Assembly: GCA_005786775.1 (NCBI GenBank)
Contig: SYDD01000371.1
Location: 1 to 37,765, forward strand
Source: Opitutaceae bacterium
Lineage (GTDB): Bacteria > Verrucomicrobiota > Verrucomicrobiia > Opitutales > Opitutaceae
DNA length: 37,765 nt
Direction: 5' to 3'
A program made the position numbers and the translations under genes. Positions 24,438 to 32,581 of the stretch are shown one piece after another. Within the stretch, counting starts at the first letter, position 1. Every line of letters begins with the position of its first letter. Under the pieces are notes generated by a model, which made no database searches, had not been told where the DNA came from, and saw nothing but the letters and a program-made list of their open reading frames with translations.

Positions 24438-24811
24438 TCGGGGCGAGGCTCCCGGCTGGCAAGCTTGGCGCGGACGAACTCCCGGAGGTCCGCCACGGAG
24501 CTGACCCCGAGGATTTCGGCGTTCGAGATGCTCACCTCAAAGAGCTCCTCCACAAAGAAGATCATCTCCGTGATCGCGAAGGAATCAAACCCGAGGTCGG
24601 CGACCAGGGCCGATTGATCGGAGATGGGGACGCCCTTCCGGGGCATATGCTCAGCCACGATGGCGAGCACGACCGTGTCCGCAGCCGCCGGATCCCCGGT
24701 CTCGCGCAGGCGACGGAAGGCCTCCCGGACCTCCTCCGGAAAATCACACAGGGGCTCTTTGCGGACCGTATTGCTCGAAGAGGGCTCCGGGAGTGAGGGG
24801 CTTTTTTCCAT
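24434..24811 (-). CDS. Acyl carrier protein (first)
   Basis: A protein of 125 residues. A variable N-terminal extension of about 35 residues precedes an ACP domain with the phosphopantetheine Ser in DLGFDSFAITEM and a second helix FFVEELFEVSI. The extension, absent from the other ACP, could be a docking segment. A start further downstream would remove it, but no better start is evident. It lies 16 bases after the flavoenzyme gene and overlaps the ketosynthase by 4 bases. Confidence 0.9.
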   Translation of the reverse strand: MEKSPSLPEPSSSNTVRKEPLCDFPEEVREAFRRLRETGDPAAADTVVLAIVAEHMPRKGVPISDQSALVADLGFDSFAITEMIFFVEELFEVSISNAEILGVSSVADLREFVRAKLASREPRPE

Positions 24812-24827
24812 ATGACACGAAGGCCCC

Positions 24828-26396
24828 CTAACTTGATTCCACGGAGAGCGTCAAGGGCAGCGTCGGGGCGCGCGTTTCCTTGGCGCGGGAAAACCACGAA
24901 CGCCAACCTTCCCGCAACTCCAGCCGCAGCCAAGAACCCAGGAGGCCCACGACCCGGAAGGGCAATCGGAGGTTGAACTCGTAACTGGTGAACCCGAAGA
25001 ACACCCGGTCATTCCGCTGGCCCCACGTTCCCCGCCTCCGCCGCGACTCGGCAATGGCCGCGAAACGGCGGTTGTAGCAGGACATCAGTCGGAAAGCCCA
25101 CGCGGACCGCGGATGGGTGAAAGGCGGATGCTCCAGCGATTGCTCCCCACGCAGGAACGCCGGCGCCACCATCCCCAAGTAATACAGTCCCAGATCAAGC
25201 CGGAAGGCCAGCGTCATCAACTCCTGATCACCCATGTAGAAATACTTGTCCCGGTAAACAGCGTCGAACCACCGCTGGTAGCTCAGCGCGAACTCCGCGT
25301 TGTGCCGGCTTACCCGGGGGGGAACCGGACGGCCCCGCAAGCCATCGCGAATCAGGGCGGCGGCCGCGGTCGCGGAGTACGCGACAAAGTCCATCCCCGG
25401 CGAATAGAAGGGATCCATGAAGCCAGCTGCGTCACCCACCAGAACCGCGCCGTCGGTCGCGAAAGTCGAACTGCTGTAGGCCAGGTTGCGGCGGAAATGC
25501 ACGTCGCCTTCGCGCCAGTGCGCTTCCGCGAGCATCTCCCTTGCCGCGGGGTGCTGGTCGAGCATCGCCTTCAGCCGGGATCCCAGCGAGGGCCCCGGGG
25601 GCAGCTCCGTGATCCGCTGGTCATAGACCACGCCGACGCTGACATCCCCTCCCTTGAGCGGGATGAACCAAGCCCACCACCCGAGACCCGCGATATGATT
25701 GGTGGCGGTGGAGCGCAAACCTTTCACCTTGCCCATCCACGCCGGATATCGCGCACCCAATTCCTGACCATCCAATGACTTGACGCCTGACCACCGGCTC
25801 CAGCAAGCGGCAGTGGGGTGGGCCCGATTCTGCACCAGCCAACCCTCCTGCCGCGCCAGCAGGGCCGCACTCCCGGAAGCATCCACCACCCACCGGGCGT
25901 GGGCCACCTTGGGCATCGCGTCCGCGCCCTCCCAACTCACGGTTTGCCTTCCGCCCTCGACCAACTGGACGCGACGGATCCGCACGGACCGCCGCGCCAC
26001 CGCACCTTCGCCCACCACTTTGGCTAGGAGGTGCTCGTCGAGAACCGAACGGTCCACCTGGTAGCCCGGGAGACGCACATTGTAGCGCGGCCCCGTCTCG
26101 CTGCACTGGTCGATCGACCGGGCACGCTCATTGGTGAACCAGAAACGCATTCCCTGCTTGGGAAGGTGGCTCTCCAGCAGGTGCCCGGTGAGACCAAGTA
26201 CTCGCCCCAGGAAGAACGCGCTGATCTCTACCGTGGATTCGCCAACCCGGCGTGAAAAACGGGCGGAGCGCTCCAGGATCAGGATGCGAAGCCCCGGGTC
26301 GCGTCGCAGAAGCAGGGAGGCGGTGGCTGCCCCTGCCAGGGAGCCGCCGATCACTATCACATCCCACTTTTCATCCGGACTGGTCGCAGTCTCCAT
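24828..26396 (-). CDS. FAD-dependent halogenase-like oxidoreductase
   Basis: A protein of 522 residues from ATG 26396; GTG 26402 is two codons upstream. An FAD-binding Rossmann motif GGSLAG (17-22) and the second FAD motif GDAAGFMDPFYSPGMD (321-336) mark a PHBH-fold flavoenzyme. The flavin-dependent-halogenase signature WxWxIP is present as WWAWFIP (240-246), and Lys80 (LPKQGMRFWF) sits about where the catalytic Lys of halogenases occurs. A few geranylgeranyl-reductase-like enzymes share parts of this pattern, so an oxidoreductase or desaturase-like role is possible. Leading the pigment operon, it may halogenate or oxidise the aryl head; xanthomonadins are brominated. Confidence 0.78.
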   Translation of the reverse strand: METATSPDEKWDVIVIGGSLAGAATASLLLRRDPGLRILILERSARFSRRVGESTVEISAFFLGRVLGLTGHLLESHLPKQGMRFWFTNERARSIDQCSETGPRYNVRLPGYQVDRSVLDEHLLAKVVGEGAVARRSVRIRRVQLVEGGRQTVSWEGADAMPKVAHARWVVDASGSAALLARQEGWLVQNRAHPTAACWSRWSGVKSLDGQELGARYPAWMGKVKGLRSTATNHIAGLGWWAWFIPLKGGDVSVGVVYDQRITELPPGPSLGSRLKAMLDQHPAAREMLAEAHWREGDVHFRRNLAYSSSTFATDGAVLVGDAAGFMDPFYSPGMDFVAYSATAAAALIRDGLRGRPVPPRVSRHNAEFALSYQRWFDAVYRDKYFYMGDQELMTLAFRLDLGLYYLGMVAPAFLRGEQSLEHPPFTHPRSAWAFRLMSCYNRRFAAIAESRRRRGTWGQRNDRVFFGFTSYEFNLRLPFRVVGLLGSWLRLELREGWRSWFSRAKETRAPTLPLTLSVESS

Positions 26397-26398
26397 AG

Positions 26399-26422
26399 TC
26401 ACTCAGTACGTTCAGCGGACAC
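26399..26422 (-). other. Possible leader mini-ORF with strong Shine-Dalgarno at the head of the pigment operon
   Basis: On the minus strand a strong GGAGG (26430-26434) lies 7 bases before a GTG that opens a frame of only seven codons (MSAERTE) and stops at 26399-26401, two bases before the ATG of the flavoenzyme. The flavoenzyme itself has no comparable ribosome site. The mini-ORF could couple translation, or the GTG could be the true start spoiled by a frameshift. It may also be chance. Confidence 0.35.
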
Positions 26423-26686
26423 GAACTTTCCTCCGACAAAATTGCCGGGCGGCAGGGAAGGATGATTGGATGACATGCAGCAGGGTTGTTACCGCAGATC
26501 CGCAAGATTTCCGGCCGGCAATCGGAGAGGAATGCCCACGGGGATCAGCCGGCCATCAGGAACAGAAAGGCGGGACGGGGAAGTGACTGCCAAACCAGAC
26601 TGGAGGCAGGGGAACGAACCGGGGGTGAGCGGGTGCGGGAGGACTTGGCCTGGCCGGAGTTGGCGATCCGTAAACTTCTTCGCAAA

Positions 26687-27106
26687 TCAGGGCGCGGCAG
26701 CGCCCGTCCGGCTGAGGATCTTCGAGATATCAGCCTTGATGTAATTCAGCCAGCCTTTCGGCTGTTCAGGCTTCTGACGAACGCCGGCCTTGTCGATCTT
26801 CCAACCCACGCAGAATAGGTCGATCTTCGCGGCGGAATAGACGATCGTCAGCGTCGCCTCATTGCCGCGGTGCTTCAGGTAGCCCACCACGCGGTCCGGG
26901 CCCTTCGAGACGACCTCCCACTGCCTGCCAACCAAAGCCCTGACGACCACGTCCTGTACTTCCGCCTCGGATCTCGTTCCCGGGACAGAAATCGAACCTG
27001 CCGCCTCACCCAGTTCAGTGGCGGCAGCGGCGTGGAGACCGGCGGGGAGGACCCATAGCGCCACGAGGGCGCCGAAGAGGCGAAGCGCGGGGAGTGAAGG
27101 GATCAT
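26687..27106 (-). CDS. Small secreted protein of unknown function
   Basis: A protein of 139 residues from ATG 27106; ATG 27154 would add 16 residues. A signal peptide (about 1-27) precedes a domain of about 100 residues. The segment ALVGRQWEVVSKGPDRVVGYLKHRGNEATLTIVYSAAKI has the alternating pattern of a family of small secreted or lipoprotein domains (W.v...G.i.a.l..R...a.v.i.Y) seen in many Gram-negatives; their function is unknown. It lacks a lipobox, so it is probably periplasmic. It lies 264 bases upstream of the pigment operon in the same direction, but I see no functional link. Confidence 0.7.
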   Translation of the reverse strand: MIPSLPALRLFGALVALWVLPAGLHAAAATELGEAAGSISVPGTRSEAEVQDVVVRALVGRQWEVVSKGPDRVVGYLKHRGNEATLTIVYSAAKIDLFCVGWKIDKAGVRQKPEQPKGWLNYIKADISKILSRTGAAAP

Positions 27107-27643
27107 TCCGTAGGCAACAAAATCAAAGGTTCGGATGGCAAGCCGTTTTCCCATGGCCACCCGCCAGTTGAGCGCCGCTTCCCGCCCGCTCCCGTGGTCG
27201 CGCAGGATCAACGCCGCCCGGCGGGGTGTCTTTGCCCCCGGGACCAATCCGGCGCTTCGGCGCCAGCGCAAATTCGCCACGATGGGCGCATCGGTCTGGA
27301 CGACGGCAAGTTGCCTCGCGGGGCAGCGTCGGCTCGCGCGCGCCCACCCTCGCCGCGCCAACCGCCCCTGGGCTCGCGGAGGAAAAAAACCGGAACGACC
27401 CGTCACACCACCCAACGGAGTTCGAGCCACGGGAGCTCTCGAACTGGCCACCCTTGATCGCGATACATCCTCTGCGCCACCTCGAGAGGGATGAGGTGCT
27501 GAATCGCGCCTCTTCACCCCGGGCACCCCTTGGCAGCCCGAGCCACGGCCGGACCAAGCCACGCCCGGAGACCGGGCGGCCAGCCCGGCGGGAAAAGCGG
27601 CCGGGGGCCATGGCCCGGCATGGCACTGCCGCCAAGCGTCTGC
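27107..27643. other. Non-coding stretch between the secreted-protein and glycine-zipper genes
   Basis: About 540 bases with no frame that reads like a protein; those present are rich in Arg, Pro, Gly and Ala and look like GC-driven shadows. One perfect 8-bp inverted repeat (AGTTCGAG 27419-27426 with CTCGAACT 27438-27445) is the main structure, and an A7 run lies near 27384-27390. No tRNA or rRNA fits. It could hold a small RNA or a long untranslated leader. Confidence 0.4.
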
Positions 27644-28108
27644 TCAGGGCACCGCCATCGTCACCCGGGCCTGGCCGCCGCCGTGCAGCACCCGCACGCG
27701 GTCGCCGTCCATAAAGAGCCCCGTGGAGGCCTCCTGCACGACGGTGACGGTGCTGCCATCCTCCAGCCGCACGGTGATCTCCTGCGCCCGCTGGCGCGTC
27801 GCCGCCTCCTCCACCGCCTGACCGGCCACCGCACCGGCCACGGCCGCCGAGGCCTGCACCAGCGCACCGCCCACGCCCCGGCCCCCGCTGCCCGCGGCCG
27901 CCCCCACCATCCCGCCCCCGAGGGTCCCGAGGCCGGTGCGCCGGCCCTCGATGTTCACCTCGCGCACACTGGTGACGACCCCGAGGTCGCTGCGCTGCAG
28001 GACGTTCGCCTGTCCCGCGGGCACCACCCGGCGCGAGGAGGGCAAAGTGCAGCCCGCCAGCAGCAAACCAGCGAGGATCAGGATGAGCGGCGGAACGGCG
28101 GTTTTCAT
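27644..28108 (-). CDS. Glycine-zipper lipoprotein (SlyB/Pcp-like)
   Basis: A protein of 154 residues from ATG 28108. A lipoprotein signal ends in LAGC (Cys20), followed by a linker and a glycine-zipper stretch (LGTLGGGMVGAAAGSGGRG...AVAGAVAG) typical of the SlyB/Pcp/OsmB 2TM type. A C-terminal SH3-like domain (ITVRLEDGSTVTVVQEAST..DGDRVRVL) follows. SlyB-type lipoproteins support outer-membrane integrity in stress. It follows the P1B-4 ATPase gene in the same direction after 53 bases, so they may be cotranscribed. Confidence 0.85.
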   Translation of the reverse strand: MKTAVPPLILILAGLLLAGCTLPSSRRVVPAGQANVLQRSDLGVVTSVREVNIEGRRTGLGTLGGGMVGAAAGSGGRGVGGALVQASAAVAGAVAGQAVEEAATRQRAQEITVRLEDGSTVTVVQEASTGLFMDGDRVRVLHGGGQARVTMAVP

Positions 28109-28161
28109 CAGCGAGGGAAATGGCGGGACCAGGGGCGGGGACGCGGACGGAAGGGCCAAAG

Positions 28162-30396
28162 TTACCCCGCCCGGCCGAACAGCAACCGCAGGGAATTGAG
28201 GCAGACCACGAGGGTGCTACCCTCGTGGGCCGCGACGCCGATCGACAGCGGGACCACGCCGACGGTCGTGGCCAAGACCATCACGAGGACCACCCCGAGG
28301 GAAATGGCTAGGTTCTGGCGAATGATCGCGCGCGCCCGACGGCTCAGCCGGGCGGCCGCGAGGAAATTGTCGATGCGGTCGTGCATCAGGATCACCTCCG
28401 CCTGCTCGAGGGCCGCGTCGCTGCCGCGCGCCCCCATCGCCACGCTGACGTCCGCGGCCGCGAGGCTGGGCGCATCATTGACCCCGTCCCCGACCATCGC
28501 GACCACGCGGCCCTCGGCGCGCAGCGCCTGGATCGCGGCCACCTTGTCCTCCGGGCTGAGCCCCGCCCGCACCTCGGAAACCCCAAGCTCCCGCGCCACC
28601 GCCTCGGCGGCGTGACGGCGGTCCCCGGTCAGCATCACCGTGCGGATGCCGGCGCGGCTGAGTTCCTCCAGCACGCGGCGGGATTCCGCGCGGATCTGGT
28701 CGCGCAGCAGGATGCGGCCGACGAGGTCGCGGCCGAGGACCCAGACCTCGCTGAGGTCCGCGTCGGCGGGCGGGAGCTGCCGGGCCCACGCGGCCAGCGG
28801 GCCGGCCTCGAGCAACTCGCGGCGCCCGAGCAGCAGCGTCGTTTCCCCCACCCTGCCCTGGACGCCCTGGCCGGTAAGGGACCGGAAGTCGTCCACGGGC
28901 AGCTCGCGGACACCGTGGGCCTGGGCATGGCGGACGATCGCCCGCGCGATCGGATGCTGGGACTTCGCCTCGAGCGCATAGGCCAGCTCCAGCACCTCGC
29001 GTTCGCGGCCCGGCGGGAAGCTCTCGCAGCCGGCCACGGCGAGCTCCCCCGTCGTCAGCGTCCCCGTCTTGTCGAGGGCCACGGCATCGACATCGGCCAA
29101 CCGCTCGATGGCCGCGCCGCCCCGGAAGAGCACGCCGTGGCGGGCGCCCCAAGCGATGGACGCGAGGATGGCGGAGGGGATCGAGAGCACGAGGGCGCAG
29201 GGGCTGGCGACCACCATCAGGGTCATCGCGCGGTAGAAGGCAGACCGCGTCTCACCTTCCTGAGCGAACGCAGGCAGGCCGAAGCCGAGCCACCAGACGA
29301 GGAACATCAGCGCGGAGCCGCCAATAACGAGGTAGGTGTAGCCGGTGCCGAAACGATCCGTGAGGCGCTCGCTGGGGGCCTTCAGCTTCTGGGCAGTCTG
29401 GATGAGCCGAATGATGCGCTGGAGCGTACTCTCGGCCGGGAGCCGGGTGACGTCGAAGTCCACCTGGCCCCAGAGATTGAGCGTGCCGCTGTAGACGGGA
29501 TCGCCCGGGGCCTTCGGGACGGGGTTGGCCTCGCCGGTGAGGGCGGACTCGTCGCTGGCGCTGCGGCCCGCGACCACGCTGCCGTCCGCCGCGAAGGCCT
29601 GTCCCGGGCGCACGCGCAGCCGCTGGCCGGGGCGCACCGCCTCAACGGCGACCTCGCGTTCCCGGCCGTCGGCGTCGAGCAGCGTGGCCTGTTTCGGGGC
29701 GGACTTCAGCAACGAGCCGACCTCGCGCTGGGTCCGGTGCAGGGCGTAACCCTCCATCGCGCCGGAGGCGGAGAAGAGGAACAGTAGCAGCACCGCCTCG
29801 CCCCAGGCACCGATGAGGACCGCACCGGTCGCGACCGCGAGCATCAGGAAATGGATGTCGATCGCGCGTTTCCGGAGGCTGGCCCACGTGTCGATCGCGG
29901 CGTCCCAGGCCCCGGCGGCGAGGGCGAGCAGGAAGAGGCCCCGCGCGAGCCAAGGCCATTCCGGGAGAAAGTGCCCGGCGGCGGAGGCGGCGAGGCCGGC
30001 GGCGCCGCAGAGCGTGGCGAGCAGAGCGAGGAACTTCCACTCCTGCTCCTCCGGCGCGGCCTCGGCCCGGATCTCCGGCCACTCCATCTCGCGCCACAGC
30101 CAGAGTTTCTCCGCGGTGGATCCAGCGAGGCGGCCGAGCTCGGTCATCCCGCCCTCGCGGCGAAGGCGAAACCCAGCGGGGGTCGCGGCCGGGTTCTCCG
30201 TGCTGCGGGTCGTGACGGCGGCGATCGCGGCCGCGAGCCGTTCCTCGAGGCCCGGCACCGGCGCGCGCCCCCAGGTGGCGACCGAAACGCGGCGCGAGAC
30301 GGGGTCGATCCGCACCGCGTTGACCCCCTGTTCCTCGTTGAGGAAGCGGGCCAGCCCGGCGATCCAGTCCTCCCCTGCGCCTGCTTGCTCGCTCAT
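28162..30396 (-). CDS. P1B-4-type heavy-metal-transporting ATPase (Co/Fe/Zn)
   Basis: A protein of 744 residues from ATG 30396. It carries the P-type core: TGEA, DKTGT (442-446, phosphorylated Asp) and GDGVNDAP. The membrane metal site is SPC (398-400), not CPC, and the C-terminal helix has HEGST (724-728). SPC plus HEG(S/G)T defines the P1B-4 subgroup (CoaT, CtpD, PfeT), which exports Co2+, Fe2+ or related divalent ions. The N-terminus (1-110) has a degenerate HMA-like fold without a CXXC. The enzyme would pump metal out of the cytoplasm at the inner membrane. It is divergent from dinG with an 82-base gap. Longer upstream frames to 30690 are shadows. Confidence 0.92.
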   Translation of the reverse strand: MSEQAGAGEDWIAGLARFLNEEQGVNAVRIDPVSRRVSVATWGRAPVPGLEERLAAAIAAVTTRSTENPAATPAGFRLRREGGMTELGRLAGSTAEKLWLWREMEWPEIRAEAAPEEQEWKFLALLATLCGAAGLAASAAGHFLPEWPWLARGLFLLALAAGAWDAAIDTWASLRKRAIDIHFLMLAVATGAVLIGAWGEAVLLLFLFSASGAMEGYALHRTQREVGSLLKSAPKQATLLDADGREREVAVEAVRPGQRLRVRPGQAFAADGSVVAGRSASDESALTGEANPVPKAPGDPVYSGTLNLWGQVDFDVTRLPAESTLQRIIRLIQTAQKLKAPSERLTDRFGTGYTYLVIGGSALMFLVWWLGFGLPAFAQEGETRSAFYRAMTLMVVASPCALVLSIPSAILASIAWGARHGVLFRGGAAIERLADVDAVALDKTGTLTTGELAVAGCESFPPGREREVLELAYALEAKSQHPIARAIVRHAQAHGVRELPVDDFRSLTGQGVQGRVGETTLLLGRRELLEAGPLAAWARQLPPADADLSEVWVLGRDLVGRILLRDQIRAESRRVLEELSRAGIRTVMLTGDRRHAAEAVARELGVSEVRAGLSPEDKVAAIQALRAEGRVVAMVGDGVNDAPSLAAADVSVAMGARGSDAALEQAEVILMHDRIDNFLAAARLSRRARAIIRQNLAISLGVVLVMVLATTVGVVPLSIGVAAHEGSTLVVCLNSLRLLFGRAG

Positions 30397-30478
30397 CGTG
30401 GCACGGTGCGGCGGCGGGGAGCGGGCGGCAATTTCAATTGCGGGCGGCGGCGGGCCGGGGCTTCCTTGCCGACCCGCG

Positions 30479-32554
30479 ATGATCGGCCTCCGCGACGACA
30501 CCGATTCCAGTCCGCCTCCGCCGGCCCTCGCGCCGGAGCTGGCCGCGCGCACCTTCGCGGCGGAGGGCTGGCTGAGCTCCGCCCTCGGGCTAGAGCACCG
30601 GCCGCAGCAGGAGGAGATGGCGCGGGCCGTCGCCGGGGCCGTGGCAGACGACGAGCCCCTGCTCTTCGAGGCGGGCACGGGCGTGGGCAAGTCGCTCGCC
30701 TACCTCGTACCGGGCATCATCCACGCGGTGGACCAGTCGCGGCCGCTAATCGTCTCGACCCACACTATCGCGCTGCAGGAGCAGCTGGAGGAGAGCGACC
30801 TGCCGAAGTGCCGGCGGCTGTTCCGCGGCACGCCGGAGCTGGCGCGCTACGCGGATTTCCGGGCCACGGTGCTGGTCGGCAAGGGCAATTACCTCTGCAC
30901 CACGCGGCTCGCGCACGCCCTCGCCGAACGGGCGACCCTCCTCGCCGACGCCGAGTACGATGAGCTGCAGCGCCTCGCCGACTGGGCGGAGGAGACGCGC
31001 ACCGGCCTGCGGCACGAATTGCGCCCCCCGCCCCGGGCGGAGGTCTGGGACGTCGTGAGCGCGGATTCCTCAGCCTGCTCGCGCAAGCATTGCGACGGGG
31101 ACCGCTGCTTCTACCAGCAGGCCCGCGCGCGCCTCCGCCAGGCCAACGTGGTCATCGTGAACCACGCGCTCCTCTTCGCCCTGATTAATGCCGGCGGGGC
31201 GCAGGCCCAGGGGGCCCCGGCCGACGCCCGCGGAGTCCTACTGGCGGACGACTTTGTGGTCCTGGACGAGGCCCACACCGTGCCCGAGGTGGCCACCGAC
31301 CACTTCGGCCTCAGCCTCTCCAGCTTCGGCGTCGACCGCGCGCTGAAGTACCTCCATAATCCCCGCACGCGCCGGGGGCTCCTGCGGCGGCTCGGGGATC
31401 CGGCCGGGCCACAACTCGTGGAGGACGCGCTCGCCGCGGCGGAGGAGTTCTTCGCCTCGATCGCGGACACCCTGCTCGCCGCCCGGAGCGTCGTCCGCCT
31501 GCGCCAGGCCGAGCCCGTGGCGCCGATGCTGGAAGGCCCGCTCGGGGCCCTGGAGCGCCTGCTGGCCGAAAAGGCGGACCGGATGGAGGAAGGGCGTGAC
31601 CGGGATGAACTCCTGGAGCAACGCCAGCGGCTGAAGGGCATTCAGGGCGGCCTGACGGAATGGCTTAGTCTGGGTGCCCCGGGGCACGTGTACTGGGCGG
31701 AGCGATCCGGGCGGCAGCAGACGATCGTGACCCTGCGTAGCGCGCCGCTGGAGATCGCTCCGGCCCTGCGCCAGCACCTATTTGGCCGGCGAACCTCCGT
31801 GGTCTGCACCAGTGCTACCCTCGCCCTGGGCGGGCAGGTCGGCGCGTTCGCACAGCGCCTCGGCGCGGGCGAGGCCCGCACGGGCCTCGTACGCTCGCCG
31901 TTCGATTATGCGCGGAACATGCGGGTGTATGTTGCCGCGGATGTGCCCCTGCCCTCTGCGAAGGACGCCCGGCTCGCCCTCGACATCCTTGCCGATTACG
32001 TGGCGTTCTGTTGCACCCGGGTGCGCGGCGGCTCCCTGGTCCTCTTCACCAGCTACACCGACCTCCGCGCGGTCGCGCAGACCCTAGAGCCGGTGCTGCG
32101 GGCAGAGGGGCGGCCGCTGCTCTGCCAAGGCGCGGATCTCTCGCGCACAGAGCTGACCCGACGAATGCGCGCGGCGGGTAACGCCGTACTGCTGGGCACG
32201 GACAGTTTCTGGACGGGGATCGATGTGCCCGGCGACGCGCTGGCGCAGGTCATTATCACCCGCCTGCCTTTTGATCCCCCGGACCATCCGGTGACCGAGG
32301 CGCGCTGCGACCACCTGCGCGAGGAGGGCGGCAACCCCTTCCAAGAGCTTACCCTACCCGATGCCCTGATGAAGTTCCGGCAGGGCGTGGGTCGGCTGAT
32401 CCGCTCGGCCTCGGACCGGGGTGTGATCACCCTGCTGGACGCCCGGGTGCTGGCCAAGACGTATGGACGGCTCTTTCTCGATTCCCTGCCGCAGCCCGCC
32501 TTCACCCAGCTTTCCCGGGCGAATCGAGAGGAGAAATTTCGTCCTTTCGCCTGA
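30479..32554 (+). CDS. dinG: DinG/XPD-type ATP-dependent DNA helicase
   Basis: A protein of 691 residues from ATG 30479. It has Walker A EAGTGVGKS (64-72), a four-Cys Fe-S cluster site (Cys140, 200, 205, 210), the Walker B DEAH (262-265), and the helicase motif QGVGRLIRS near the C-terminus. XPD-like helicases unwind DNA 5' to 3' and resolve R-loops or damaged structures. The first in-frame segment upstream (from 29813) is read-through of the divergent ATPase gene and is excluded. The phosphatase gene follows after 27 bases, so a shared transcript is likely. Confidence 0.93.
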   Translation: MIGLRDDTDSSPPPPALAPELAARTFAAEGWLSSALGLEHRPQQEEMARAVAGAVADDEPLLFEAGTGVGKSLAYLVPGIIHAVDQSRPLIVSTHTIALQEQLEESDLPKCRRLFRGTPELARYADFRATVLVGKGNYLCTTRLAHALAERATLLADAEYDELQRLADWAEETRTGLRHELRPPPRAEVWDVVSADSSACSRKHCDGDRCFYQQARARLRQANVVIVNHALLFALINAGGAQAQGAPADARGVLLADDFVVLDEAHTVPEVATDHFGLSLSSFGVDRALKYLHNPRTRRGLLRRLGDPAGPQLVEDALAAAEEFFASIADTLLAARSVVRLRQAEPVAPMLEGPLGALERLLAEKADRMEEGRDRDELLEQRQRLKGIQGGLTEWLSLGAPGHVYWAERSGRQQTIVTLRSAPLEIAPALRQHLFGRRTSVVCTSATLALGGQVGAFAQRLGAGEARTGLVRSPFDYARNMRVYVAADVPLPSAKDARLALDILADYVAFCCTRVRGGSLVLFTSYTDLRAVAQTLEPVLRAEGRPLLCQGADLSRTELTRRMRAAGNAVLLGTDSFWTGIDVPGDALAQVIITRLPFDPPDHPVTEARCDHLREEGGNPFQELTLPDALMKFRQGVGRLIRSASDRGVITLLDARVLAKTYGRLFLDSLPQPAFTQLSRANREEKFRPFA

Positions 32555-32581
32555 ACGCCGGCGGCTGTTAATCTTGCTCCG

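Noticed and set aside
27419-27445. A T-arm-like hairpin as a tRNA remnant
   Set aside because: No acceptor, D or anticodon arm flanks it.
29813-30478. Upstream extension of the DinG helicase
   Set aside because: It lies opposite the P-type ATPase, and the helicase N-terminus begins normally at 30479.
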